Both the position numbers and the translations under genes were made by a program. The notes under the pieces are model-generated. The model had not been told where the DNA came from. It worked only from the letters and a program-made list of their open reading frames with translations, and made no database searches. Positions 1 through 9,812 of a stretch of DNA of 64,000 nucleotides are shown piece by piece (the stretch's first letter is position 1; each line of letters begins with the position of its first letter). The stretch covers positions 58,446,665 to 58,510,664 of the forward strand of contig OU862906.1 in NCBI GenBank assembly GCA_917880885.1. The letters run 5' to 3'. The DNA is from Limnephilus marmoratus (Eukaryota > Arthropoda > Insecta > Trichoptera > Limnephilidae).

Positions 1-126
1 TAAGCATTTTTTTTCATCAAATTCTTTTATACAAATTCCGACGTGTGCAAGTAAATTTAATTTAATTGTTTTGTGTTGCTTCGCAATTAATTCATTAAAA
101 ATAATACACAGTATATTTACGTATCG

Positions 127-250
127 TGCAAATTTAAGTATCGCCTTGGTGAGAGACCACCATTCAGATTTGAAACGTGGCTTGAAAAAGCATTAGCCAT
201 ATTTGGTGACCAGATTTGAGTAGTCAGGTACTTTTCCATCTCCTTCTTCT
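127..250 (+). repeat. Dispersed short repeat, copy A
   Basis: The segment beginning GTATCGCCTTGGTGAGAGAC and running into a CCACCATTCAGAT block recurs at about 4138-4255 in the same orientation and at about 23622-23682 inverted. The similarity extends over roughly 100 bases between copies A and B (a GGTGAC block and an AGTACTT block are also shared). No open reading frame, terminal repeat or target duplication is evident. I infer a fragment of an old interspersed repeat; the family is not one I recognise. Confidence 0.6.
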
Positions 251-300
251 CCAAATTATTCCCCTTCCCACTACCTTCAGCCGAATAACATAACCTAATT

Positions 301-1755
301 TGGGATGCCATAGTCTCACTGGTTACGATCGGTTGGGAGCAGGTAGTATTCACTTTTTCTAAATTTGTTTCTCTGAACGTTATACTTAGAAATGTTATTC
401 TTTTACCCGCTTTAATTATTGGAAATTAAAGCCTAATAGTTTATACTTTTATTCCCCGGGAAAATTGGACGGATGGAGATAATCACATGTTTTAAATTCT
501 CTTGGAATTGTAAAAAGCCCAAAGTAAACTTAAATTGAAATTTCACTTCTCTTGCCAGTTTTTCCTTTCTCTATTCTTGTACTATATTATAATACATTTA
601 AAAAACTCCAATAATCCTTTACGGTATGGGATTTGAAAAAGAATGTTAATTTGATGCCTGTTTAATTTGTTTCTTAACAGAAATAAAGTAAACCAACTTG
701 TCCACTTGCGTATTGGAAATGATTATAAAATAGAGAGAATTCCATTAACTTGCCGCTGACGGGTGGTAAATCAAGACTAAATAAGTATTTAAAGAACAGT
801 TGAATGAATCAGTGGAAAGAATTCAGACCTTCGCTGTGGAGAAGTCAAGGAGCGTATTTTAAAGAAAACAGCCCATTCTTTTCCAACCCTCGCCTCGACA
901 CAAAATGCTTCTGCTCGATGTTTTCAATTAAGACCACTAAACCACTAAATAACTGATAAAGCTACGATCGGATATCTCTCCATTCGTTCTCAACCCCTAA
1001 AATAGTGGCTTTCTCCTTTTTACTTTTAAATTCTTTTCCTAGCATTCAACACTGCCCTCACGTCCAATTGTAAGGTTCTTATCTAAGGAGCAACGTAAAG
1101 CTTTTACCAGAGCTTTCGGATACAGGCTCAGTTTTGAACGATAAGCTATCCCAGACCATTAGAAATCCGCGTTCCTCAAACCAAGGTCTCAGCGTTAATG
1201 GGAATAAGGGAACAATTTTTCCGGGCAAATATTGCAGTAATTTTATATACCATCACACATTTTCCTTATGATTCTAATGTATTTGTTTGGTTACCGAGGT
1301 AGATTTTTGGTTACGTCATTGAAATTAAACTCATTTATATTCTGATTACAAGCTACAAAACTGCCCATCATATTTGTGTATTTGAATAATCGCAAACAAG
1401 AAAAAAGTTTACAAAAATATTTGCAAATAAAATACGACCTTTCATAATTATTATAACTATTAAACCACGGAATTTAGCAGTTACAAGCTTAAACAGAGAT
1501 TTATTTACGTATCGTCGAATTCAAACGTTACCAGGGTTACTATTAGTGTGGGTTTGGATTTTTAAACAATGTAAACCATTTAGATAGACACCAGGTTTTC
1601 TGACATAACTCAACTATTTTTAGAATATTTGTAAATAGAAAAATTTAAAAAATATTCCATTATTATATTTTCACTATAAAAGTATTCCTATATTTCAAAA
1701 TTTTACTAAATAACTGGTGGTTACCTCCCTCTTCACCAGCTTTAAATTTTTTTTT
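301..1755. other. AT-rich DNA, no gene seen
   Basis: No convincing coding region, RNA gene or terminal repeat is visible. Reading frames are short and lack any family resemblance. Confidence 0.6.
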
Positions 1756-1759
1756 CTCT

Positions 1760-2174
1760 ATTTCACTATTTCTGAATGAACAACCTTTGTCAAATAATTG
1801 AATTGATCATCACCATTAGCATGACCAATAATTTCACTATTTCTCGAATGAACAACTTTTGTCAAATAATTGGATTGATCATCACCATCAGCATGATCAC
1901 TAATTTAATTATTTCTGAACAGCTTTTGCCAAATAATTGGATTGATCATCACCATTAGCATGATCACTAATTTAATTATTTCTGAACAACTTTTGCCAAA
2001 TAATTGGATTGATCATCACCATTAGCATGACCACTAATTTCACTATTTCTCGAATGAACAACTTTTGTCAAATATTAGGATTGATCATCACCATTAGCAT
2101 GACCACTAATTTCACTATTTCACGAATGAAAAACTTTTGTCAAATAATTGGATTGGTCATCACCATTAGCATGT
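1760..2174 (+). repeat. Tandem array, six units of 67-72 bp
   Basis: Six head-to-tail units each contain a TTTCACTATTTC or TTTAATTATTTC start, a block AACTTTTGTCAAATAATTGG, and GATCATCACCATTAGCATGA. The GATCATCACCAT blocks begin at 1805, 1877, 1944, 2011, 2083 and 2155 (last one GGTCAT), giving periods of 72, 67, 67, 72 and 72. The two lengths differ by a CTCGA-type insertion, so two unit variants are interleaved. This is a minisatellite; no coding function is supported. Confidence 0.95.
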
Positions 2175-4130
2175 CCAGCTGAAAGCAATAAAATTTGCCC
2201 TGAAATTAAAGATAAGTAAAACTTTGTAAATATTCAAGATGCCTCAGCTCACTATTCGAAGGTATTTGCTTCTCAGAAATTTGGCTGTAATTATGAATAT
2301 ATTCAGCCTTACTAAAAAAAAACCACAGCACGGCCGATAACCTGTGTTGCTGCAGCAACCTGAATAAAACAAACATACACTAAAACACGATAACATTATT
2401 AATAAGATTTTTTCTTAAAATATATTTTAAATCTGGCAACAGTGGAATTTTTCATAGTGTACATAATTTAATTGTTTGTTTTCCTACAGAACCGCTAGGT
2501 GGCGGCGCCTGCGCATTCGTCATTTGCGTTGATACCGCCAAAAAAAACTCACTCCGCGGGTGTGTGTGTAATATTACACAAATGTTATCGTAATATCTAT
2601 TAATATGACTAATTCACTATTACATTCGCATAATTGATATATTTACCATGTTTTTGTGGTTTTTAATAAGGTTTAGTCGAGTTATAATAACAATAATCAT
2701 ACTTTGAAAATTGAAATGTCAATAAGTATTTTATGTAAAACACGGAAATTCAAATTTACATTTAAAGGATTTTATTTTATGAGAATTTCATAAAAGTGGT
2801 GTTTTTTAAAAATATTAATATCTAATACATGTGTTCCTAAACGTATCAATGAAATTAACGTCTTTAGAGTTGCAAGAAATCTGTTATAAAAGTCGGTATT
2901 ATTTTTTTAGGTTAGTTTATGGCAATAAAAAAACTGTGAAATTTTTTATTATTTTTTTATTGTATGCACGAGGAAAAAGTGAGGTGACAGTTTCGTTCCA
3001 AATTCATTATATAAAAGGTCTGTATTTTTAAATTTTGTTTTCTTATAAATTTCTGTAAACTTTCATCAAATATGTTTTGGTAAAAAAAAATATCCACTTT
3101 TTTCTCGTTTGAATCTTAATATATGGCAGTTTTTAAAAACTAAAGTGTATTTCAATTTCACAAATCTAAAAGGTAATTTTATCTAGTTTTCATAAGTGGT
3201 ATTTATTTTTACGACACCTTCAAAAATAAGAAATATATAGAACATTCAAAATACTTTGGAAAACATTCCAAATTTCGTTCAGACATCATTACTAAAACAG
3301 AAATAAACTACCCTCTCAGGCCGTGTAAACCAAGTTTATTTTTTTCCATGAACAATTTTTTAATTAGTAATGTTTTCCCATCCGCGGCCGTTTGTCAATT
3401 GAATAAAATTTTCACTCGGTTTTTTAGTAAGGCTGATTATGTTTAGTATTCAGGCTCACTCAACACTGAAAATTACAATTTTTCTAAATTAATAGATTCC
3501 CTGCGTATTTTTTAAACCTGTGATGCATTCTGAAAACTTCATAATACTTCCTGTCTTGCCAGTTTAAACATCGCTGCTAGCATAGTTTCCAGACATGCCC
3601 AAAGCACTAAACAGGCACAAACCCCGATCCTTAGGTCGTAAAACACTTGTAACGCTCTTTCGGCCCATTTCACGGGGTGTGTGTGCATGTTCAAACCGTT
3701 TCCACCCCCCGAACTACCCGCACCCCTCACATGGTAGTCAAATCAACGGTCAGTTGTATTACTTCGGCGGAAATATAGCAGTTTGTGTCTGTCTGAACGA
3801 GCGTGATAAACCATTCTGGTTCTTGGATTGAAAAGGAAATTGTTAAAAGTTTCTGTACCATGTTGCTTTTAAATATCTCCCTAGAAGAAAATAAAACAAA
3901 CATGATAATTTATTGTTTAGTTTGTTTATTTATTGACGGATTAATGTCCAATTTATAAAATAAGTAACAGGAAATTTAAAGAAGAAAAAATATAATAAGT
4001 ACCTACTTAAAGGATGGTGTATGGATTATGCAAAAACAAAATACAGAAATAGACATAGGAAAACAGGTCAAGATAAGACCTCGCAAAAAAATAATATAAT
4101 CGTCGAACCTTGTCAATTATTTCCAGAGTT
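2175..4130. other. AT-rich DNA, no gene seen
   Basis: Short frames at 2831-3031 and 3539-3831 resemble nothing recognisable. The one GC-rich island is near 2490-2540 (listed separately). At 3905-3970 there is a TTTATTTATT run that might be the A-rich tail of an antisense LINE, but the body is not recognisable. Confidence 0.55.
2492..2509 (+). promoter_or_regulatory. Possible CTCF-like insulator site
   Basis: CCGCTAGGTGGCGGCGCC stands out in an otherwise very AT-rich stretch and contains AGGTGGCG, close to the insect CTCF core AGGTGGCGC. One core position differs, and single motif hits are common by chance, so this is only a candidate. Confidence 0.2.
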
Positions 4131-4137
4131 GTAGAAT

Positions 4138-4255
4138 CTTTCGGTATCACCCTGGTGAAAACCCACCATTCAGATCCTGAACGTTGAATGGCTTCAACCG
4201 TGTTGTGGTGACAAAATGTGAATAACCAAGTACTTCCCCGCCTTGTACTTCCCCA
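4138..4255 (+). repeat. Dispersed short repeat, copy B
   Basis: Same family as the repeat near 127-250: GTATCACCCTGGTGAAAAC followed by CCACCATTCAGATCCTGAAC and later GTGGTGACAAAATGTG. Diverged from copy A by many substitutions but collinear over about 100 bases. Confidence 0.6.
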
Positions 4256-4440
4256 TCGTTTTTATTCCCTCTGCAATCAGATTTTTTATTAACGACTGTT
4301 ACAATATAACAAATATAATAGTATATATTATTCCCAGTCCTTCTCACTAGGGATTTCTGTTTCAAGGTGGGCTGTATGTTAGTATGTTTGTTGTTGATTT
4401 TTCATGATTTCCTCACTTTAATGTTTGTTTTTCTCAATTT

Positions 4441-4565
4441 CTAGTTTGTAGACCTCGTCTTCATGTTTGTTCATTTCATATTTTCTTGTTTGTGGACCTC
4501 ATCTGCATGTTTCTGGTTTCTTTACTTTCAAGTTTGTAGTTAATCTACATGTTTGTCGACTGCAG
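4441..4565 (+). repeat. Imperfect tandem repeat, about three units
   Basis: Units of roughly 42-47 bp share GTTTGTAGACCTCGTC / GTTTGTGGACCTCATC / GTTTGTAGTTAATC followed by a CATGTTTG block. Degenerate minisatellite without coding potential. Confidence 0.55.
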
Positions 4566-4569
4566 GTTG

Positions 4570-6180
4570 TCATGATGGGGTTACTTAATAATTATAACTA
4601 TAGGTAATAATTATAATGATTACATAAATAGTTAAGATTTTATAAATTGCACCCTAATGTTTTGTTTGTGCAAAACTATGAGCGGGATAAGACAGAGCAA
4701 TTAAACTGAAATAAGAATTTATCTGTTACTTACTCGACAGACAAAGGCAAGTTCATGAACAAAAAAATTGCCTGAACGGAAACCGAGACAAAGAAAAAAT
4801 TATCGGAAACTAAAATAAATATATCGTTGGATGCAAAATGGCATCATCAAGGAGACTAAAGCCGTGCAAGAGCTGGACGCCCATCAGAAATACGCAAATA
4901 GATACTAGCATAAAATGGTCGCACTTTACTACACTCACCCATACCACGCTCATATTCTTATCATTTTATAGAACCATTTTGGTATATAAATAATACAATT
5001 AATTATTTATAATATTCACGCAAACATTGTAATAGGTATCATACCAGTTGGTTCCCCATTCGTTCAAAATATATTAGAAATTCGTTCTTAGCCATAATTA
5101 TAAGTCCCACCTCATTACATAACCACTACGGTATAATTATTTATTACACCCATACATTTTTTAATAATTAACAATAATTATAATAATTGTCCGCCTCACT
5201 GGGCGCAATCCACTCGAAAATCTAACCTTTTCGTCAACACATTTCGGAAATGCGAACTGAGGAAATGGAACAGCCGGAACTGTGGCACGCTCCAACCTTT
5301 GCCCAAACCTTTGGGGAGCAGGATTATAAATGTATGTCATGCATGCTTAAATAATAATGATGCAATCAACCCAAACCATCTCCCCATTGTTCTTGTGGTC
5401 AAATTATTTATAATTTATCGATTGTAGGAATCTGCCTTATATTAAATGGAAATAAATTTAACCTTTTCTGTTTTTAGACCAGTTTAATCCACACACCCCT
5501 TTTCATCGTTGTCATATTTTGTTCTCGTGGGAAGGCTTTGTTTTGTTCCAAAAGGCAGGAAAAAGGTCCTGAACGGAGTATTTCGGTCAGTAAACAACCC
5601 TGATTCTAATTTCTACTCGGCCGATTTATTAATAAGTGAAAATCTGGTCTTTGAATACAGTAAATTCAATAAAGTGTTATCTGCTTCATGTATTCTATAA
5701 AAGATCTGCGGAACTTGTGTTCCGTTAATAAGACAATTAGATAAATAAATTAATAATAATTATGACTGAGCAGCAATAAAAGAGGATATTTTTTCAACAT
5801 CGTCCTTGTTCCAAATTGAAACCTTTTAGACGTTATTTCAGTAACATAGTTTTAGTAATTAACATTGTCAACGCTATATCTTCAATACAATATTCTCATT
5901 CAAAGCTATCATAGGTAGGGATAATAATGTATAATAAATCAAAAATAATGTCAAAATCGAACCATTATTATCAATAATCAATGACCCTAACGGTATATTA
6001 TTGTAAACAAAAATATTTATTATACATTTAGTCTCGATGAAGAAACTACTGGAACAGAAATTTTTCGATTACTTTTTTATTAAATAGTGGTGTAAGCAAA
6101 ATTTGTTGTTTTTCATTAAATTAAAATGACGCCACAAGGGAAATTAGTAATTATTGAAGAAATAATATTTCTTTTTTTAA
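4570..6180. other. AT-rich DNA, no gene seen
   Basis: No recognisable open frame, RNA gene or repeat boundary. The frame at 5509-5700 has no family resemblance. Confidence 0.55.
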
Positions 6181-6183
6181 TAA

Positions 6184-6512
6184 GAAAAACTCTCTTTTAT
6201 AACTTTTGAAGGTTATTCCCATCAATGAAATATATCATTGAAGAAGAAGATAACAATAATCATCTAAACGAAAATATGAAAGAGAACAAGACAGAAAAAA
6301 GACAATGGTCGCAACAGGGACTCGAACCCAGACCTCTCGTTTAACCTGGACGTCTGGGTTCGATCCCAATTGCGACCATTGTCTTTATTCTGTTTTTCGG
6401 TGTCCTGTTCTCTTTCATATTTTCGTTTAGATTATTATTGTTATCTTCTTCTTCAATGATATATCATGTTGATGGGAATAACCTTCAAAAGTTATAAAAG
6501 AGAGTTTTTCTA
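6184..6512. repeat. Palindromic tRNA-like element P1
   Basis: Two inverted arms of about 130-150 bp. The left arm reads as the reverse complement of a tail sequence plus the 3' two-thirds of a tRNA-like unit (B box, complement, at 6318-6328). The right arm reads as the 3' third of the same unit (GGTTCGATCCC, 6358-6368) plus the same tail. The arms end in AGAAAAACTCTC at the left and its complement at the right. The tail matches the tail of the single unit at 6541-6895 (ATTGTCTTT, then TTCGTTTAGATTATTA). I infer a head-to-head dimer of a short tRNA-derived retroelement. No convincing target duplication was found here. Confidence 0.85.
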
Positions 6513-6540
6513 TAAAAAAATGAATATTTATTTAGACTTT

Positions 6541-6895
6541 CATAAAAAGTCAATAGTTCCATATGAATATATTCGGATACATTTATCCGAGACGCTATCC
6601 AGGATACAAACCAATTCTTAGAATGATTGTTTCCAATAAAAAGGGGTGGTTGCCCATAATATGGAAAAATATTTAGTTGATAATATTATTAATTATAAAA
6701 TTTGAAATATGAGATTGACAATTATGACGGTTTGACAAAAGGTGGCAATAGCGAAATTGGTTAACGCGCACGTCCCGGTTAGACGATGGGTTCGAGTCCC
6801 AGTTGCGACCATTGTCTTTTTTCTGTTTTTTTGTGTATTGTTCTCTATCATATTTTCGTTTAGATTATTACTGTTATCTTCTTCTTCAATAATAA
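6541..6895 (+). mobile_element. tRNA-derived short element (SINE-like), single unit U1
   Basis: Order: an upstream block containing ATTTATCCGAGACGCTATCC, a tRNA-like body at 6741-6811, then a pyrimidine-rich tail (ATTGTCTTTTTTCTG through TTCGTTTAGATTATTA). The same order and related sequence occur at about 55490-55820, and the upstream block recurs in part at 62583-62660 before a different tRNA-like body. Conservation of sequence both upstream and downstream of the tRNA-like part means this is an element, not a lone tRNA gene. It could be a SINE; mobilisation by a LINE is inferred. Confidence 0.75.
6741..6811 (+). tRNA. tRNA-like sequence within element U1
   Basis: The ends GGTGGCAA and TTGCGACC pair with one mismatch. 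A box-like TAGCGAAATTGG and B box GGTTCGAGTCC are present, and the T arm pairs. The anticodon arm ACGTC / GACGA pairs at four of five positions, but position 33 is C rather than the near-universal T, so the predicted anticodon loop (CCGGTTA) is aberrant. Best read as the RNA polymerase III promoter head of a short retroelement rather than a functional tRNA gene. Confidence 0.55.
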
Positions 6896-6899
6896 CATG

Positions 6900-7516
6900 A
6901 TATTTCATTCAACCGAAAAACAGAGGAAAACCAATGTCATTAAGCTAAACGCCCTTTGTGCTTCCTTGAAAATATATAAGTTAAATCTTAAAATATATAA
7001 GTTGAGAAGTGTTGCTAGCATACATTTTGTTCAGCTTTCCAGTAACCACCGTTCGAAATTGGGAACCGCAAACATTTCATTCACTGGGTTACAAGAAAGT
7101 CAGTCGCTACCACGAAAAACGTGGCGTTTTCTGAGGGAATACAATTCATAAACAAATAATATTGGAAATATTACAAGCGGGTTTTTGTGGATGTGCGATA
7201 AACCTCATTTGATTAAAGTAACCTGCAATTGGATTGCGATCCACGGCGGTAATAGGCTGGTTAAATGATGTAACTTTCCCCCTAAGCGGCAGGAGTTTTT
7301 CGGTGACGTTAAATAATAATTGAGTTGCCGAATTTTTTTTCCGTAGTCAGAATTTCCGTTTCACGTTAATTTTATTTTCGATTTAACACGATAGCGTGCT
7401 TTAATGACATCTTTACACCAGAAAAGAAATACTTTTGTGTTTCGACGTGATTGGTGACCTGGTAATCAATGTATAATATGAACTACTTTGATAAATATAT
7501 TATAATACAATTATTA
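6900..7516. other. AT-rich DNA, no gene seen
   Basis: Flank between the tRNA-like element and the Gypsy element. The frame at 6897-7151 has no recognisable similarity. Confidence 0.5.
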
Positions 7517-7520
7517 TTGG

Positions 7521-7823
7521 TGTGGTGAGCCAACGCTCAACAAAACGTTGAGCAACAACAACGCTGAACACGGAGAAGTACTTACCTACCTGCGCTGAAA
7601 TATTTGGCACATCGTCGCACCTTATGGAAAGTACCGGAGCATTCAAATTCCCTGTACATCAGTCTTTAGAACAGCAAGCCAAAACAAAAGGTCCCGTTAT
7701 TTTACTACTATCACGCTCCGTATTCCGATAACATTGTGAATTTTAATTCTTAGTAAAAAAACTATCAACAGTTAATTCTAGAGTTTTCTTTTACACGTTT
7801 ACGTAGCATGTCCGATTGCTACA
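7521..7823 (+). repeat. Gypsy 5' LTR
   Basis: 303 bp, TG...CA termini, near-identical to 18916-19220. Just inside its start, GCTCAAC and GTTGAGC form a 7-bp hairpin stem (7535-7553) conserved in both LTRs. Confidence 0.95.
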
Positions 7824-7841
7824 GTGGTGACCTCCAACATA
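7824..7841 (+). promoter_or_regulatory. Probable primer binding site region
   Basis: GTGGTGACCTCCAACATA directly follows the 5' LTR, the position where a tRNA primes minus-strand synthesis. TGGTGACC is a common start for insect Gypsy primer sites. I did not match it to a specific tRNA. Confidence 0.45.
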
Positions 7842-7902
7842 CAAATTAAAGTTTTTTTCAACGAATTACGATTTAAATTAATTATAAATAATTTATCTCC
7901 CA

Positions 7903-8703
7903 ATGTCTCTCCCAATTGGATCATCGACATCGACGGGTACACCGCCCAAAGTAAATCGTGTGGCGGTGCGAATACCTCCATTTTACCCAAACAACCCTGA
8001 GCTCTGGTTTGCCATGGTTGAGAGAAGTTTTGAGGCATCAGCTGTAACCGTAGAAGCCACGAAATTTGGATTCATCCTTGGGGCCCTGGATCCCACGTAC
8101 GCTCAGGAGGTCCGGGACATCATCGTAAAGCCCCCAGAGGTTAGCGCCAACGCCCTCCTAAAGAGCGAACTAACAAGGCGTCTCAGCTCTACCCAGGAGC
8201 AGAAAACAAGGCGACTCCTGGAGCACGAGGAGCGGGGAGACCGAAAACCTTCCCAGTTCCTCCGTCATCTACGGACCCTCGCGGGCAGCGCTGTGCCCGA
8301 TGAGGTGCTGAAGACCTTATGGATGAGCAGACTCCCTCGAAGCATGCAGGTTGTTCTGGCCATACAGCAGGAAGCCTCGATGGACAAGGTGGCGAACCTC
8401 GCGGACGCAATCGATGACTACGCCGGCAGACCAGGGGTTAATGCAGTTGCCGGATAAAATATTGAAGACGGTCTGGTTACCAAGATGGAGAAGATGATGA
8501 GGTCACTCCAGGAAGAACTGACCACCCTACGACGAGAAATATCAGCGTTGCACTCCAAAGAACGACAATCCAGGAGTACCAGCCCTCGTTGGCGAAACCA
8601 TCGCTCTCGCAGCAGTTCCAGGGGTCGGCAAATTGAAGACACGTGCTGGTACCACTGTCACAGGAACGTCCCCTTTCCACAAAATTTTACAACAGTACCC
8701 TGA
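7903..8703 (+). pseudogene. gag: Gypsy gag (nonsense-interrupted)
   Basis: Frame from ATG 7903 reads a typical insect Gypsy gag: VAVRIPPFYPNNPELWFAMV near the start, then the helical capsid-like segment to about residue 180. A TAA at 8455 stops it, but the same frame reopens immediately (KMEKMMRSLQEEL, a coiled-coil-like stretch, then an Arg/Ser-rich run) and reaches CWYHCH, the start of a zinc knuckle. The rest of the knuckle is missing, because the sequence jumps into reverse transcriptase near 8655. The protein would package element RNA in cytoplasmic particles. A single point mutation plus the deletion explains the break. Confidence 0.85.
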
Positions 8704-9420
8704 TATCACGCGCCCTGATGGCGCCATGAAAGAAGTTCACCATGCTACCCTTCATCACATCCGAACTACTCCAGGCCCTCCAGTTGCCGAACGACCCCAC
8801 CGCCTCGCTCCTGATAAACTCAAACGGGCCAAGAAGGAGTTTGAGACCATGGTCCGTTTAGGAATCGCCCGGCCTTCCGAGAGCTGCTGGGCATCGCCAC
8901 TACACATGGTCCCCAAGAAGGATGACCAATGGCGACCATGCGGTGATTATTGCGGGCTGAACGCAAGAACCATTCCTGACCAATATCCTGTACGCCACAT
9001 TCAGGACTTCGCTCAGGCACTGAGAGGCACCAAGATTTTCTCAACCATAGACCTTGTACGGGCTTATAAACAAATTCCGGTGGCTCCTGACGACATTCCA
9101 AAGACGGCCATATCCACTCCATTCGGACTCTTTGAATTCCCAATGATGTATTTCGGCCTCCGCAACGCAGCCCAGACCTTCCAACGCTTCATAGACGAGG
9201 TTACCAGAGGTTTGGACTTCTGTTACGCCCAGATAGACGACATTCTTATTGCCTCGACGTCAGCACCTGGCCCACCTCAAGATATTATTCCAGCGCCTAT
9301 AGGAATATAGTGTTGTCATTAATGCCGTCAAATGCCAATTCGGCCTGACTGAGGTCAAATTCCTAGGGTATATGGTGTCTGACGCAGGCACTTCACCCCT
9401 CCCAGATAAAGTGGAAGCCA
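8657..9420 (+). pseudogene. pol: Gypsy pol, reverse transcriptase part
   Basis: The frame holds linker [13 protein letters not shown], then RT motifs [51 protein letters not shown] and QIDDILIAS. The catalytic aspartate pair in IDD is kept, but the preceding tyrosine of the usual YIDD is Q. A frameshift near 9275 moves the reading to the frame giving FLGYMVSDAG near 9360-9400, preceded by an in-frame TAG. Protease sequence is absent. The gene is cut at 9420 by the nested insertion and resumes near 16986. Confidence 0.9.
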
Positions 9421-9812
9421 TGAGGGAGCGGTCCGTATCGGTAGAGACGGGAGATCAATGAAAGTCATCAGTCGATGTAATGTGAGTCGTCTTTATTGTG
9501 CCACGTAGCGATAGTTAATGAGCCAGGGGCGTAGACGGAAGAGCAGACAGTGATGGTGCGCTGTAAGATGTGATGATGGTCAGGAAGCTGCAGTGGTGAA
9601 GATAACGTCTCTTCAGATCACTAGAGTGGTAGATGCTGACCAGTCCAGGCGGTCGCTCGACGTCATGAGGACGGAGATGACGGCTGTGACTTCGGTGAGC
9701 TGGAGTCATACGCAGGGCAGGAAGAAGACCTTGTGAGGCGATGAGGAGAATCTCTGCGGCAGCGAAAAATGACAGGCTTTGGATTGCCGAAGATCGAGTT
9801 ACTTCCCGAACA
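9421..9812 (-). repeat. Left half of a solo LTR-like insertion, U5 side
   Basis: This GC-richer block interrupts Gypsy pol. On the minus strand it contains a CACAATAAAG polyadenylation signal (9491-9500) and then about 70 bases to the junction, as in the R-U5 end of an LTR. It continues at 16484-16985 once the inserted LINE and one target copy are removed, for about 894 bp in total. Possible boundaries are TG at 9421 and CA at 16985 with GCCA on both sides. However, the Gypsy peptide seems to continue for two more codons on the left and four on the right, so the exact edges are uncertain. Confidence 0.55.
9798..9812 (-). repeat. R1-type LINE target site duplication, 3' side
   Basis: GTTACTTCCCGAACA is repeated perfectly at 16469-16483 and brackets the LINE. 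Confidence 0.95.

Noticed and set aside
3539..3831. Overlapping frames on both strands around 3.6 kb
   Set aside because: Shadow frames in a locally GC-richer stretch; no family resemblance.
6741..6811. A functional tRNA gene
   Set aside because: Position 33 is not T, and the flanking sequences are repeated in another copy, so a tRNA-derived element fits better.
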